Assembly: GCA_014237715.1 (NCBI GenBank)
Contig: JAAZZG010000002.1
Location: forward strand, 186,001-250,000
Source: Acidimicrobiales bacterium
Lineage (GTDB): Bacteria; Actinomycetota; Acidimicrobiia; Acidimicrobiales; MedAcidi-G1
DNA: 64,000 nucleotides
Direction of reading: 5' to 3'
Shown: piece by piece, positions 1 to 9,519 of the stretch
How the letters are laid out: each line of letters opens with the position of its first letter
How positions within the stretch are numbered: position 1 is the stretch's first letter
Position numbers and translations under genes: made by a program
The notes under the pieces: model-generated
Seen by the model: the letters and a program-made list of their open reading frames with translations, nothing else
Told to the model about the DNA's origin: nothing
The model's database searches: none

Positions 1-15
1 GGCAGAAATCGAAGC

Positions 16-303
16 TCAGGCTGAGGCCTGGCTCTCCTCCTCCTCGTAGCCGAGGTCCCAGGAAATGAGCACGTTCTCGCGCTCGGCGTCTCGGTTGATT
101 CGTTCCCGGTTACGTCGGAACTGCGGATCGTGGGGCGGCAGCAGCATCAGCCGGGCCTGCACACGATCACGGAACAACTCGATCATCTGCGGATCGCCGA
201 AACTGGACCGGACCTCCCAGTGGGGGGCTGACGGACCGAGGTAGACGACGTTCACGTCGCCGACCGGCGGCTGGGGTGGAAGATCGTCGGGGAAGGTGCT
301 CAT
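16..303 (-). CDS. hypothetical protein, 95 aa
   Basis: I do not recognise this family. The protein is small, with a proline-rich N-terminus, a basic middle rich in Arg and Asn, and a very acidic end (YEEEESQASA). It has no cysteines, no signal peptide and no membrane segment, so a cytosolic protein is likely. It lies 71 bp downstream of tatA on the same strand, so it may be co-transcribed with it. No clear Shine-Dalgarno sequence precedes the ATG. The reading frame has the third-position GC bias of its neighbours, which supports a real gene. Confidence 0.6.
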   Translation of the reverse strand: MSTFPDDLPPQPPVGDVNVVYLGPSAPHWEVRSSFGDPQMIELFRDRVQARLMLLPPHDPQFRRNRERINRDAERENVLISWDLGYEEEESQASA

Positions 304-374
304 GGGCGGGGAGTGTACCGGTGGCCCGCCGGGGCTTGGCTGGGGTCGAAAGGTCGGAGCGCCACGTGGGGCGT

Positions 375-575
375 CTACTCCTGGTCCTTCTCCTGTTGGG
401 CCTTCGACTGGTCGTCGGCTTCCGCCTGGCCCTCGGCCAGCCCCCGTTGGAGCTCCTTCTGGGCCTTGCCGAGGTTGCGGGCCAGCTTCGGTATCTGGTT
501 CCCACCGAATAGGACTAGGGCGATGACCGCCACGATGATCAGTTCCTGGGTCCCCAAGAATGCAAGCGTGTTCAT
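375..575 (-). CDS. tatA: Sec-independent translocase TatA, 66 aa
   Basis: TatA forms the oligomeric membrane pore element of the twin-arginine system, which exports folded proteins. One N-terminal membrane helix (about residues 8-21, ELIIVAVIALVLFG) is followed by the family hinge and amphipathic helix (FGGNQIPKLARNLGKAQKEL) and a short acidic, glutamine-rich tail. The length fits short TatA/TatE proteins. tatC is not in the window. The lipoprotein at 51620-52585 carries a twin-arginine-like signal and is a plausible substrate, by inference only. Confidence 0.93.
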   Translation of the reverse strand: MNTLAFLGTQELIIVAVIALVLFGGNQIPKLARNLGKAQKELQRGLAEGQAEADDQSKAQQEKDQE

Positions 576-655
576 GGAGCGACTCTACCTACTGGCCCGG
601 TCACCCGATTGCCCGGTCTCTCTGACGCTCGATGCCGGCCCCGGGGGGACGATCC

Positions 656-940
656 TCAGACAGCCTCGGCGGTCCGGGCAGCAGCCTGCCGTTCAAGGGC
701 CCGCTGGCGACGGATGCGACGACGTTCACGCTCGCTCATACCACCCCAGATGCCAAACTTCTCGCCGTTGGCCAGCGCATACTCCAGGCAGTCCTCCTGA
801 ACGATGCAGCCCCGGCACACCTCCTTGGCTTCCCGCGTGCTCGCCCCACGCTCGGGAAAGAACAGGTCGGGATCCACGCCGAGACAGTTCGACGAATCCT
901 TCCAATCGGTATCCAGGTCGGGTTTTGCGATGATCCCCAT
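656..940 (-). CDS. WhiB-family transcriptional regulator, 94 aa
   Basis: WhiB proteins are actinobacterial 4Fe-4S regulators that bind the primary sigma factor and sense redox state or NO. The four cluster cysteines are visible: SSNCLG, then CRGC, then DCLEYA. The turn motif GIWGG and a basic arginine-rich tail (ERERRRIRRQRALERQ) follow. The frame stays open for 50 more codons upstream, but the ATG at 940 is chosen because AGGCGG lies about 10 nt before it and the protein then has normal WhiB length. It diverges from the MaoC gene across a 300-bp intergenic region. Confidence 0.92.
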   Translation of the reverse strand: MGIIAKPDLDTDWKDSSNCLGVDPDLFFPERGASTREAKEVCRGCIVQEDCLEYALANGEKFGIWGGMSERERRRIRRQRALERQAAARTAEAV

Positions 941-1052
941 GTTGTTGATCCGCCTTTCACCGGTCGATCGACCGGTCGTTCCGGTCGCCGGGGCCAGTCT
1001 CGGTCCCCCCAGAACCCCCGGAAGGGTTCCGTCCATGGAATTACACCACTGT

Positions 1053-1077
1053 GATTCCCTGAATTGCAAGGGAAATC
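1053..1077. promoter_or_regulatory. imperfect inverted repeat in whiB/maoC divergent region
   Basis: The 303-bp stretch 941-1243 between divergent whiB and the MaoC gene has no convincing gene. Its AT-richest part holds an imperfect palindrome: GATTCCCT (1053-1060) facing AGGGAAATC (1069-1077), with one bulged base and an 8-nt spacer. A related GGGATTTTCC follows at once. Position between divergent starts suggests an operator, but this is inference from symmetry and location only. Confidence 0.25.
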
Positions 1078-1243
1078 TGGGATTTTCCAATCAATTCAAC
1101 GTCGGGAGCGAACCGTCCGACGCTGTTCCACAAGGTCCCCAGCACGTCCCCGACCAGCAAGCACCAGTCGACCAGCCCGTAACGTCATCGGTACCACCCG
1201 CCGCGCCTCATCGGACGCGCCCCACACAGACCCGGAAGTGACC

Positions 1244-2089
1244 ATGCCCATCAACCCAGACGCCGTTGGATCAGTCGGCGAACCGACCGAGATCTCCTGG
1301 ACCTCCAAGCAGAGCCTGTTGTACTCCCTCGGTATCGGTGCCGGCGTGGCCGACCCGACCGGCTTCGAACTGGAGTTCACGACCGAGAACTCCGATGGGG
1401 TTCGCCAGCGGGCCTTTCCAACCCAGGGTGTGGTCATGGGCGGAGGCGGCACCCCCGACTTCGGCAGCTTCAACCCGGTCTTCCTGCTACACGCTGAACA
1501 GTCCATCACCTGTCACCGGGAGATTCCCGCCGAGGGCACCGGCATCGCCACTGGGAAGATCGGCCCGATCTGGGACAAAGGCAAGGCGGCGCTCGTCTAC
1601 CTCGAGACCGACGTGACCGACTCCGCCGGCAAACCACTGTGGTCGACCAGCGCAGGGCTCTTTCTGGGCGGTGAGGGCGGCTGGGGCGGGGACCGTGGTC
1701 CGTCAGCCGACTGGGCGGCGCCGGACCGTGACGCCGACCATGTCGTCTCCTACGCCACCCGGGCCGACCAGGCCCTGCTGTACCGCCTCAGCGGCGACCG
1801 CAACCCGCTGCACTCCGACCCGACGTTCGCCTCGGCCGCCGGCTTCGACAATCCGATTCTCCACGGCCTGTGCACCTACGGATTCACCGGCAGGGCCCTA
1901 CTCCACGCGACGTGTGGTTCGGACCCTGCCCGATTCGGCGGCATGGGCGGCCGATTCAAGTCGCCGGTCATGCCCGGCGAGGTACTCGACGTCCATGCAT
2001 GGGAGGTCGACGACGCCACCGTCCTCTTCCAGACTCGGGTCGGCGACCGCGTGGTCTTCGACTCCGGTGTGATGAACCGCCGCTCCTAG
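1244..2089 (+). CDS. MaoC-like dehydratase / enoyl-CoA hydratase 2 type, 281 aa
   Basis: This is a double hot-dog protein of the hydratase-2/MaoC family, which hydrates 2-enoyl-CoA to (R)-3-hydroxyacyl-CoA. The C-terminal hot-dog carries the hydratase motif SGDRNPLHSDPTFA (Asp/His catalytic pair) followed by the conserved PILHGLCTYGFTGRAL. The N-terminal half is the degenerate hot-dog seen in eukaryote-like hydratase 2. ATG 1244 is chosen over upstream in-frame codons because of the GGAAG just before it and the family-like N-terminus (MPINPDAVGS). The GH1-like gene starts 21 bp downstream, probably in the same transcript. Confidence 0.88.
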   Translation: MPINPDAVGSVGEPTEISWTSKQSLLYSLGIGAGVADPTGFELEFTTENSDGVRQRAFPTQGVVMGGGGTPDFGSFNPVFLLHAEQSITCHREIPAEGTGIATGKIGPIWDKGKAALVYLETDVTDSAGKPLWSTSAGLFLGGEGGWGGDRGPSADWAAPDRDADHVVSYATRADQALLYRLSGDRNPLHSDPTFASAAGFDNPILHGLCTYGFTGRALLHATCGSDPARFGGMGGRFKSPVMPGEVLDVHAWEVDDATVLFQTRVGDRVVFDSGVMNRRS

Positions 2090-2110
2090 ACAATCCACGG
2101 TTCCTCGGCA

Positions 2111-3397
2111 ATGAGCCAACCGGACTTCCTATGGGGCGTGACCGACTCGTCCCTGTCGGCCGAGGGGGTGGCACCGACCGCCGACTGGTCGCGCTGGGAA
2201 CGAGACGGACGGGTGCCGACCTCAGGTGACGGAGCCGGGTTCGCCATCGACCACGCCGACGACCTCCGGCTGACAGCCACCCTGGGATTCACCGACGTCC
2301 GCATCACCGTCGAGTGGGCCCGACTCGAACCCCGACCGGGGGTGGTCGACACCGACGCGCTGGACCAGGCCCGCGAGGTGTTGGCTGCCGCCGTCGAGGC
2401 AGGACTACGACCATGGGTCACGTTGGTCCACGGGACGCTCCCCGGCTGGTTCGCTGACGACGAGCGAGGGTTCGCCGAGCCAACGAGTCGAAGCAACTGG
2501 TGGGCCCGCCACGTCGACCGCACCGCCGAAGCCCTCGAGGATCTGGCCGCCGGCTGGGTCCCCATCGAGGACCCCATCGGATCAGCGGTCCGGGGCCACC
2601 TGCTAGGCATCCGCCCCCCCGGCAGGACCGACCCTGAGGCGGCCCGGGTCGCGGTCGAGGGCGCACTCGAAGCAACCTTTGAAGCGTGGCGCCTCCTGCA
2701 GAGCGGTGACGCTCCGGTCATGGGCGTATTCGGCGCACCGTCAGTGTTCGCCGCGTCCCCCGAGGGAGCCACCGGTGAGAACCAGGTTAGGAGCCAGGCC
2801 GGGCAGCAGGCTCTGGACCTGGCCCGCGACCAGGCCCTCCACTGGGAGCAGGTGCTCTGGGATCCGTGGCTGCGGGCCCTGAGCGACGGTGAGATGGCCT
2901 GGCCCTGGCGCTCCCCGGTGGACCGACCGGAGTTGGCCGACGCCTTCGACCTGGTGGGCGTGGTCGTCGACCATCCCGTCGCCGTCGATGGCGACGGGAC
3001 CACGTGGCCCTACCCGGCAGGTGCCCGGGTCGACGCCACCGGTAGCGCGCCCCTCCCCGAGGAACTCGGCGTGGCCCTCCGCAGGATCCACGACCGGCTC
3101 GATGAGCAGAAACTCGTGGTCGCCGGATGGGGCGTGTCCACGACCGACGACGACTGGCGCAACGAGTTACTGCATGACGTCGTCGCTCAGGTCGAATCGG
3201 CGGCGGCCGACGGGATTCCGGTCGTAGGCCTGTTCCACGACGCGCTCCTCGACGGTTACTCCACCGCAGGCTGGGGGCCGGTCCCGGGCTTCGCCGGACC
3301 CCGCGGGCTGGTGACCAGGAATCGACGGCTCAAGGAGAGCGGACGCTGGCTCTCCGAGCACATCACCGGCCGACCACCGGCCGGCTCGCTGTCCTAG
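2111..3397 (+). CDS. GH1-like (beta-glucosidase fold) protein lacking catalytic glutamates, 428 aa
   Basis: The sequence follows glycoside hydrolase family 1 from end to end: FLWGVTDSSLSAEG near the N-terminus, DWSRWE, AIDHADDLRLTATLGFTDVR, and a C-terminal segment ADGIPVVGLFHDALLDGY matching the family's dGvpv.GYf.WSLlDN region. The two catalytic sites differ. The acid/base motif TLNEP aligns with PIEDP (about residue 153), so Glu becomes Asp and Asn becomes Glu. The nucleophile motif TENG aligns with AGWG (about residue 332), so Glu becomes Gly. Normal hydrolysis is therefore unlikely. It sits between the MaoC gene and a GH2-like gene with the same kind of loss. Confidence 0.72.
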   Translation: MSQPDFLWGVTDSSLSAEGVAPTADWSRWERDGRVPTSGDGAGFAIDHADDLRLTATLGFTDVRITVEWARLEPRPGVVDTDALDQAREVLAAAVEAGLRPWVTLVHGTLPGWFADDERGFAEPTSRSNWWARHVDRTAEALEDLAAGWVPIEDPIGSAVRGHLLGIRPPGRTDPEAARVAVEGALEATFEAWRLLQSGDAPVMGVFGAPSVFAASPEGATGENQVRSQAGQQALDLARDQALHWEQVLWDPWLRALSDGEMAWPWRSPVDRPELADAFDLVGVVVDHPVAVDGDGTTWPYPAGARVDATGSAPLPEELGVALRRIHDRLDEQKLVVAGWGVSTTDDDWRNELLHDVVAQVESAAADGIPVVGLFHDALLDGYSTAGWGPVPGFAGPRGLVTRNRRLKESGRWLSEHITGRPPAGSLS

Positions 3398-3515
3398 CGG
3401 CTGGCTCACTCCGGAGCAGGTTCCTCAGGACCCGTCCTATCCGCCACCGCCGGGGCATGGCGGCACCATAGGCAGCGCGCCCTGCTCAGGATCCTGCCGG
3501 GCGTAGCGTCTGGAC

Positions 3516-5654
3516 ATGGTTCATCGGAACATGGAGCCGCCCGGGGCCCTGCCCGGACCATGGCGGGCCATCGAGGCCGACGAGATGCGCCGGCGCGACT
3601 TCCCCCTCGAGGACCTCGACGACGGCGACTGGCCCGAGGTCACGGTGCCCGGTGCATGGCGAAGCACCCCGGCCTTCGCCGACGCCGACGGGCCACTTCT
3701 TTACCGCACCCGCTTTTCCACCCAACCCCTAGGCCTAGATCGGCGAACGTTCTTGGAGTTCGCCGGGGTCACCTTCCAGGGCGACGTGTGGTTGGACGGT
3801 TCGTACCTCGGTCCCACCGAGGGCTCGTTCACCCCCCACCTCCTCGAAGTGACCGAACTGGCCCGGGCCCGCTCCGACCACCTGCTGGCCGTGGAGGCCA
3901 CCTGCCCGCCCGTCGGGAACCCCGACGAGAAACGCACCCTCACCGGGACCACCCAGGGCGGCCGGGGCATCGCCCCGTGGAACCCCGGTGGGATCGGACG
4001 CCCGGTTCGGTTGCGCGAAACCGGACCGGTGCCCCTGCTCCATGTCCGGGTGGTGTGTACCCACGCCACCGAGTCCGTCGCCACCCTGACGTTTCGCGCC
4101 GTGGTCCACGCCGATCGGCCCCGGGCCGCGGTGTTCCACACCCGGGTTCTCGGCGTCGACCACCGCCACCGCCAGTCGTTGGCTGGCGGTGAAAACCGGG
4201 TCGAGTGGTCAGTCCGTATTCCGCGCCCACCACTGTGGTGGCCCGCCAAGATGGGCGATCAGCCACTGCACGACGTGGAGCTCGAGGTGGCCACCGAAGA
4301 CGGTCGGGTCAGCGACCGGGTGGTACGACGCACCGGCTTCCGGTCAGTCCGGATGCACGACCACGTGTGGTCGATAAACGGGGAACGGATCTTCCTCCGA
4401 GGGGCCCTCGTCCCTCCGCTGGACCGAGACCTGTCCCGAGTGACCCACGACTCGGCGGTCGCCGACGTGGCACTGGCCAGCGACGCAGGGCTCAACCTGC
4501 TCCGCTTGGTCGGCCATGTGTCGGCTACCGAGCTGTACACCGAGGCCGACCGGGTCGGGATGCTGGTGTGGCAGGACCTTCCACTAACCGGCGGCTACCA
4601 CCGGGGAGTCCGTGGTCAAGCGGCCCGTCAGGCCCGCGACATGGTCGACCTCCTGGGCCACCACCCGTCGGTGATCGTCTGGTGCGGCCACGACGCCCCC
4701 GATCCCGTGGACCGGACCCGGGCCGTTCCGCGCCAGATGGACCAGCAGCTCCCCACGTGGAATCGGACGGTGCTGGACCGCACGGTTCGCCGCTCCCTCG
4801 ATCAGGCCGATCCTTCCCGCCCGGTGATCAGCCACTCCGGGGTACTGCCCAACCCGCCCCGGGTCGACGACGCGACCGGCCACCTCTGGTTCGGGTGGTA
4901 CAGCGGACGGCGGGGAGACCTCGCCGGATACGTGGATCGGGTACGTCGGGCCGGTCGGTTCGTGTCGGCCTTCGGTGCCCAGTCCGTGCCGGTGGGCTCT
5001 CCGGCCCTGAGCGATGGGACGCTGGACCCCGGATCGTGGCCCATTATCGACTCTGACCGACTGGCCGGCTTCGGAGCCGAGGTCGACGTGCTGGTACGCC
5101 GCGTTCCCCCTGCCAGTTGGTCGGGGCCCGAGGAGTGGGCGGCGGACACTCGTCAACACCAGGACCGCCTACTGCGGATCCAGATCGAGGCCCTGCGCCG
5201 CCGTAAATATCAGCCCACCGGAGGATTCACGCTGGACCGACTCCTCGACGGAGCTCCGGCCATCTCCGGATCTCTGGTCGACCACCTTCGGAACCCCAAG
5301 CCGGCCTACGCCACAGTCACCGCGGCGTGCGCTCCGACCATCGTGGTGGCCGATCCACCGTTGGAGTCCATTGCCCCCCGTTCCACCGTGGCAGTCCAGG
5401 TGGTGGTCGTCCATGACGGTCGGCTCCCTGTCGAACGCTGTCGGGTGGACGCCCGGCTTCGGATCGGCACCGACGGTCCGGTCATCGAACGATCGTGGGG
5501 TGGCGCCCTCGAAGCCGACTCGGTGACCCTGATCGGAACCCTCGAGGTGTCCCTCGGTGACGCCACCGGAGCCGTCACCCTCGAGTTGGACCTGACCATC
5601 GACGGAGCAACCCTCGCCACCAACCGCTACGAGGGTCGGATCGGCGCTGACTGA
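3516..5654 (+). CDS. GH2-like (beta-mannosidase/galactosidase fold) protein lacking catalytic glutamates, 712 aa
   Basis: Domain order resembles glycoside hydrolase family 2: an N-terminal jelly roll (PWRAIEADE, then TFLEFAGVTFQGDVWLDGSYLG), an Ig-like domain ending around PLWWPAKMGDQPLHDVELEV, and a TIM barrel (INGERIFLRGALVPP ... LVWQDLPLTGGYHRG). In the barrel, HPSVIVWCGHDAPD aligns with the family HPSvvlWcGnNE, so the acid/base Glu is Ala. RFVSAFGAQSVP aligns with RFvSEFGfQs.P, so the nucleophile Glu is also Ala. There is no signal peptide. An alternative ATG lies 15 bp downstream. It begins 118 bp after the GH1-like gene on the same strand. Confidence 0.72.
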   Translation: MVHRNMEPPGALPGPWRAIEADEMRRRDFPLEDLDDGDWPEVTVPGAWRSTPAFADADGPLLYRTRFSTQPLGLDRRTFLEFAGVTFQGDVWLDGSYLGPTEGSFTPHLLEVTELARARSDHLLAVEATCPPVGNPDEKRTLTGTTQGGRGIAPWNPGGIGRPVRLRETGPVPLLHVRVVCTHATESVATLTFRAVVHADRPRAAVFHTRVLGVDHRHRQSLAGGENRVEWSVRIPRPPLWWPAKMGDQPLHDVELEVATEDGRVSDRVVRRTGFRSVRMHDHVWSINGERIFLRGALVPPLDRDLSRVTHDSAVADVALASDAGLNLLRLVGHVSATELYTEADRVGMLVWQDLPLTGGYHRGVRGQAARQARDMVDLLGHHPSVIVWCGHDAPDPVDRTRAVPRQMDQQLPTWNRTVLDRTVRRSLDQADPSRPVISHSGVLPNPPRVDDATGHLWFGWYSGRRGDLAGYVDRVRRAGRFVSAFGAQSVPVGSPALSDGTLDPGSWPIIDSDRLAGFGAEVDVLVRRVPPASWSGPEEWAADTRQHQDRLLRIQIEALRRRKYQPTGGFTLDRLLDGAPAISGSLVDHLRNPKPAYATVTAACAPTIVVADPPLESIAPRSTVAVQVVVVHDGRLPVERCRVDARLRIGTDGPVIERSWGGALEADSVTLIGTLEVSLGDATGAVTLELDLTIDGATLATNRYEGRIGAD

Positions 5655-5674
5655 GGCGGAGGCGGAGGCGGAGG
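5654..5674. repeat. short AGGCGG tandem repeat
   Basis: Three tandem AGGCGG units followed by AGG lie immediately after the stop of the GH2-like gene, in the 175-bp leader before sdhC. It is purine-rich and may have arisen by slippage. No function is evident. Confidence 0.5.
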
Positions 5675-5829
5675 TAATTAAGCCGGAGGCCGAGGCGGCC
5701 CGGACCCCTCTCGCCGATCGGGCATCTGAAGTGGCAATCGGCTCGGAGATGGCCATCCCCAGCGCGCTACTCTCACCCCTGCGAACGCCTCACCCCGTCG
5801 CACCGGGGCCATCGCACGAGGAGGGAACC

Positions 5830-6669
5830 ATGGCCCAAACCACTGAGCAGCGCTACCGCGTGACGCCGGTCCGACCGCGAGGCCGCCAGTGGCCCTTCCC
5901 TCTGAACCTGTACCAGAGCGCGGTGGGTCGCAAGTGGGTCATGGCCCTCACCGGCATCGGCCTCATCGGGTTCGTGCTGGTCCACATGATCGGCAACCTC
6001 CACCTGTATGAGGGCCCAGCCCGGATGCACGAGTACGCCGAGTCGCTACGGACTCTGGGCGGAGGCCTGGTACCCAAGGGCGCTGTCCTGTGGCTGATGC
6101 GGGCGGGCCTGCTGACCATGTTCGTCCTGCACCTGCACTCGGCCATCACCCTCAGTCGGATGAGTGGCAACGCCAGTGAGAAGGCCAGCATGGTCAGCGG
6201 AGCCAAGAAGTACGAGGGTGGGCGGGACCACATTGCCGCCACCTTCGCTAGCCGCACCATGCGCTGGACCGGCCCGATCATTGCCCTGTTCATCCTCTAC
6301 CACCTGGCCGATCTGACCTGGGGCTGGTGGCTGGGCGACGACTTTGTGGCCGGCGATCCGTACCACAATGTGGCGACGTCACTCGGGGCCCTACCGGTGG
6401 CCATCCTCTACGTGGTGGCCAATATGGCGTTGGCGTGGCACATCTACCACGGGGCCTGGTCGATGTTCCAGAGCCTCGGTGTGAATAACCCCCGTTACAA
6501 CCACCTGCGGCGCACGTTGGCCACCAGCCTGGCCGGGCTGATCCTCGTCGGGAACCTGAGCTTCCCGATCCTCACCCAAGCCGGCCTAGTCGACGATGAC
6601 GGGCGCCAGTGCCCAGCCGACGCCACACACGTTCTCGAATGCCTGGCCGACCAGGCGTCGGACCACTAG
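5830..6669 (+). CDS. sdhC: succinate dehydrogenase cytochrome b558 subunit, 279 aa
   Basis: This is the membrane anchor of a three-subunit succinate:quinone reductase of the b558 type, in which one five-helix protein replaces separate SdhC and SdhD. Hydrophobic segments include [37 protein letters not shown], a helix near [13 protein letters not shown] and [15 protein letters not shown]. Histidines in [16 protein letters not shown] and YHLADL are heme-ligand candidates by family analogy. ATG 5830 is chosen because GAGGAGGG lies 5 nt upstream; the frame stays open 33 codons further. sdhA starts 23 bp downstream. Confidence 0.93.
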   Translation: MAQTTEQRYRVTPVRPRGRQWPFPLNLYQSAVGRKWVMALTGIGLIGFVLVHMIGNLHLYEGPARMHEYAESLRTLGGGLVPKGAVLWLMRAGLLTMFVLHLHSAITLSRMSGNASEKASMVSGAKKYEGGRDHIAATFASRTMRWTGPIIALFILYHLADLTWGWWLGDDFVAGDPYHNVATSLGALPVAILYVVANMALAWHIYHGAWSMFQSLGVNNPRYNHLRRTLATSLAGLILVGNLSFPILTQAGLVDDDGRQCPADATHVLECLADQASDH

Positions 6670-6692
6670 GCGACGGATCGGCAGGAGACACC

Positions 6693-8648
6693 ATGAGCAA
6701 CGCAACCCCGCCTGACCAGGCCACGACGAGCCCGGCCCTGAACAGCAAGATCCCTACCGGCGATGTGGCCGACATGTGGGAGAACCACAAGTTCTCCATG
6801 AATCTGGTCAACCCCAACAACAAGCGCAAGTTCGACGTGATCGTCGTCGGTACCGGTCTGGCCGGTGCCTCGGCAGCTGCTTCGCTCGGCGAGTTGGGGT
6901 ACCGGGTGAAGGCCTTTACCTTCCACGACAGCCCCCGACGTGCCCACTCGATCGCCGCACAGGGCGGCATCAACGCGGCGAAGAACTACCCGAACGACGG
7001 CGACTCGGTCCACCGACTGTTCTATGACACCGTCAAGGGTGGCGACTACCGCTCCCGGGAGGCCAACGTCCACCGGCTGGCCGAGGTCTCGGTCAATATC
7101 ATCGACCAGGCCACCGCCCAGGGCGTGCCGTTCGCCCGCGACTACGGCGGCCTGCTCGACAATCGCTCGTTCGGTGGCGCCCAGGTGTCTCGGACCTTCT
7201 ACGCCCGTGGCCAGACCGGGCAGCAGCTACTCATCGGCGCCTACTCGGCCCTGATGCGCCAGGTAGCCGCCGGGACCGTCGAACTGCACAGCCGCGCCGA
7301 ACTGCTCGACGTCGTCAAGAAGGACGGTCGGGCGTGCGGCATCGTCACCCGTGACCTCGTCTCCGGCGAGGTCACGCCCCACTCGGCGCACGCCGTGGTG
7401 CTGGCCACCGGCGGCTACGGCAACGTCTACTTTCTGTCCACCAACGCGATGATGTGCAACGTCACGGCGGCCTGGCGGGCCCACAAGAAGGGCGCCTTCT
7501 TCGCCAACCCCTGCTACACACAGATCCACCCGACCTGCATACCGGTCAGCGACGACTTCCAGTCCAAGCTCACCCTGATGTCCGAATCGCTACGCAACGA
7601 TGGTCGCATCTGGGTACCCGACGCAAACGACGACGCACGTATGGCCGCCGAGATCCCCGAGGCTGAACGCGACTACTACCTGGAACGCAAATACCCGGCC
7701 TTTGGAAACCTGGTGCCACGTGACGTGGCGTCGCGTAATGCCAAAACGGTGTGTGACGAGGGCCGGGGCGTAGGCCCATTGAAGAACGGTGTGTTCCTTG
7801 ACTTCCAGGTAGCCATCGCCCGTGACGGCGTGGATGCCATCTCCGAGAAGTACGGGAACCTGTTCGATATGTACCACCGGATTACCGGTGAGAACCCATA
7901 CGAGCAGCCGATGCGGATCTATCCGGCCATCCACTACACGATGGGTGGCCTTTGGGTGGACTACCACCTGATGACCTCGGTGCCTGGCCTGTACTCGATC
8001 GGTGAGTCCAACTTCTCGGACCATGGCGCCAACCGCCTCGGAGCGAGTGCCCTCATGCAGGGCCTGGCTGACGGCTACTTCGTGCTGCCGTACACCATCG
8101 GTGACGATCTGGCCGGCCTGCTCGGCCAGTCTGCAGTACCTACCAACGACCCGGTGTTCACCGAGGCGATCGCCGGTGTGGCCGATGAGCAGAATCGCTG
8201 GCTGTCCGTCAACGGGACGAAGTCGGTCGATTACTACCACCGGGAACTCGGTCGCATCACCTGGGAACATATTGGCATGGGTCGCACCGGGGCCGGCCTC
8301 ACCCGGGCCCTCTCGGAGATACCGGCCCTGCGCGACGAGTTCCACTCCAACGTGCGGGTGCTGGGCAGCGCAGAGACCCTCAACCAGTCCCTCGAGAAGG
8401 CCGGCCGGGTGGCCGACTTCTTCGACCTGGCTGAACTCATGGCTCGAGACGCCCTGGAGCGGGAGGAGTCATGCGGTGGCCACTTCCGCGAGGAACACCA
8501 GACGGCCGAGGGTGAGGCCCAGCGCGACGACGAAAACTTCGCCCACGTGGCGGCCTGGGAGTGGAACGGCGAGGGCACGGCCCAGACCCGCCACCGCGAG
8601 GAACTGACTTTCGAGAACGTGGCGCTGGCACAGCGCTCCTACAAGTAG
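6693..8648 (+). CDS. sdhA: succinate dehydrogenase flavoprotein subunit, 651 aa
   Basis: SdhA oxidises succinate to fumarate with a covalently bound FAD. The Rossmann motif [19 protein letters not shown] lies near residue 50. The flavinylation region [14 protein letters not shown], the substrate-site stretch [12 protein letters not shown], and the C-terminal [18 protein letters not shown] follow. The capping-domain and helical sequence [18 protein letters not shown] is typical of the fumarate-reductase-like SdhA that pairs with b558 anchors. ATG 6693 follows GGAG by 6 nt and gives the family's extended N-terminus. It is the middle gene of sdhCAB. Confidence 0.96.
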   Translation: MSNATPPDQATTSPALNSKIPTGDVADMWENHKFSMNLVNPNNKRKFDVIVVGTGLAGASAAASLGELGYRVKAFTFHDSPRRAHSIAAQGGINAAKNYPNDGDSVHRLFYDTVKGGDYRSREANVHRLAEVSVNIIDQATAQGVPFARDYGGLLDNRSFGGAQVSRTFYARGQTGQQLLIGAYSALMRQVAAGTVELHSRAELLDVVKKDGRACGIVTRDLVSGEVTPHSAHAVVLATGGYGNVYFLSTNAMMCNVTAAWRAHKKGAFFANPCYTQIHPTCIPVSDDFQSKLTLMSESLRNDGRIWVPDANDDARMAAEIPEAERDYYLERKYPAFGNLVPRDVASRNAKTVCDEGRGVGPLKNGVFLDFQVAIARDGVDAISEKYGNLFDMYHRITGENPYEQPMRIYPAIHYTMGGLWVDYHLMTSVPGLYSIGESNFSDHGANRLGASALMQGLADGYFVLPYTIGDDLAGLLGQSAVPTNDPVFTEAIAGVADEQNRWLSVNGTKSVDYYHRELGRITWEHIGMGRTGAGLTRALSEIPALRDEFHSNVRVLGSAETLNQSLEKAGRVADFFDLAELMARDALEREESCGGHFREEHQTAEGEAQRDDENFAHVAAWEWNGEGTAQTRHREELTFENVALAQRSYK

Positions 8649-8681
8649 GCCCGGGCCAGAGAGGAACAGGGGAAAACCAAC

Positions 8682-9479
8682 ATGTCTTCAGGACCAGTTT
8701 CTTCAGAGCACGGCACCGTTATCAATGTCACCCTCAAGGTGTGGCGTCAGGATGGACCGGACGACGCCGGTCGCTTCGACGTGCACCAGCAGGCCATCAG
8801 CACCGATGCCTCCTTCCTCGAGATGCTCGACCAGCTCAACGAACAACTCAACGACGCCGGCAACGAGCCGGTGGCCTTCGAGAGCGACTGCCGCGAAGGC
8901 ATCTGCGGCACGTGTGGCGTGATGATCAACGGGCGGGCGCATGGTCCGCAGAAAGCCACGGCCACCTGCCAGTTGCACATGCGGGAGTTCCGCGACGGCG
9001 ACGAGATCGTCATCGAACCGTTCCGGGCGGCCGGTTTCCCGGTGCTGCGCGACCTGGCCGTCGACCGTTCACCGCTGGATCGCATCATTGAGGCCGGCGG
9101 CTACATCTCGGTCAACACGGGTGCGGCATCTGACGCCAATCTCACCCCCGTGCCCAAGGTGGCCGCTGACATGGCGTTCGACGCCGCGGCATGCATTGGT
9201 TGTGGGGCCTGCGTGGCGGCGTGTCCGAACTCGGCCGCCCAGTTGTTCACCTCGGCCAAGATCGGCCACCTCGGACTCCTACCCCAGGGCCAGGCCGAGC
9301 GTTGGAGTCGGACCGAGAGCATGGTCGAGACCATGGAGGAGTTCTTCGGCTCGTGCACCAACCACGGTGAGTGCTCCGAGGCGTGCCCGAAGGAGATCTC
9401 GCTGGACTTCATCGCCTTCATGAACCGTGACTACATGAAGGCCAAGGTCAAGAACCGAGCGCTGGCCGGCCAACGCTGA
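8682..9479 (+). CDS. sdhB: succinate dehydrogenase iron-sulfur subunit, 265 aa
   Basis: SdhB carries electrons from the flavin to the membrane anchor through three clusters. A 2Fe-2S ferredoxin domain has [10 protein letters not shown] and a later ATATC. The C-terminal domain has [14 protein letters not shown] (4Fe-4S) and [20 protein letters not shown] (3Fe-4S and 4Fe-4S ligands). Length fits the family. AGGGGA lies about 9 nt upstream of the ATG. It closes the sdhCAB operon, and a multicopper-oxidase remnant begins about 40 bp after its stop. Confidence 0.96.
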   Translation: MSSGPVSSEHGTVINVTLKVWRQDGPDDAGRFDVHQQAISTDASFLEMLDQLNEQLNDAGNEPVAFESDCREGICGTCGVMINGRAHGPQKATATCQLHMREFRDGDEIVIEPFRAAGFPVLRDLAVDRSPLDRIIEAGGYISVNTGAASDANLTPVPKVAADMAFDAAACIGCGACVAACPNSAAQLFTSAKIGHLGLLPQGQAERWSRTESMVETMEEFFGSCTNHGECSEACPKEISLDFIAFMNRDYMKAKVKNRALAGQR

Positions 9480-9519
9480 CCCGGCACCGGGGGCCGGATC
9501 TCGTCCATCTCCCTGCAAG

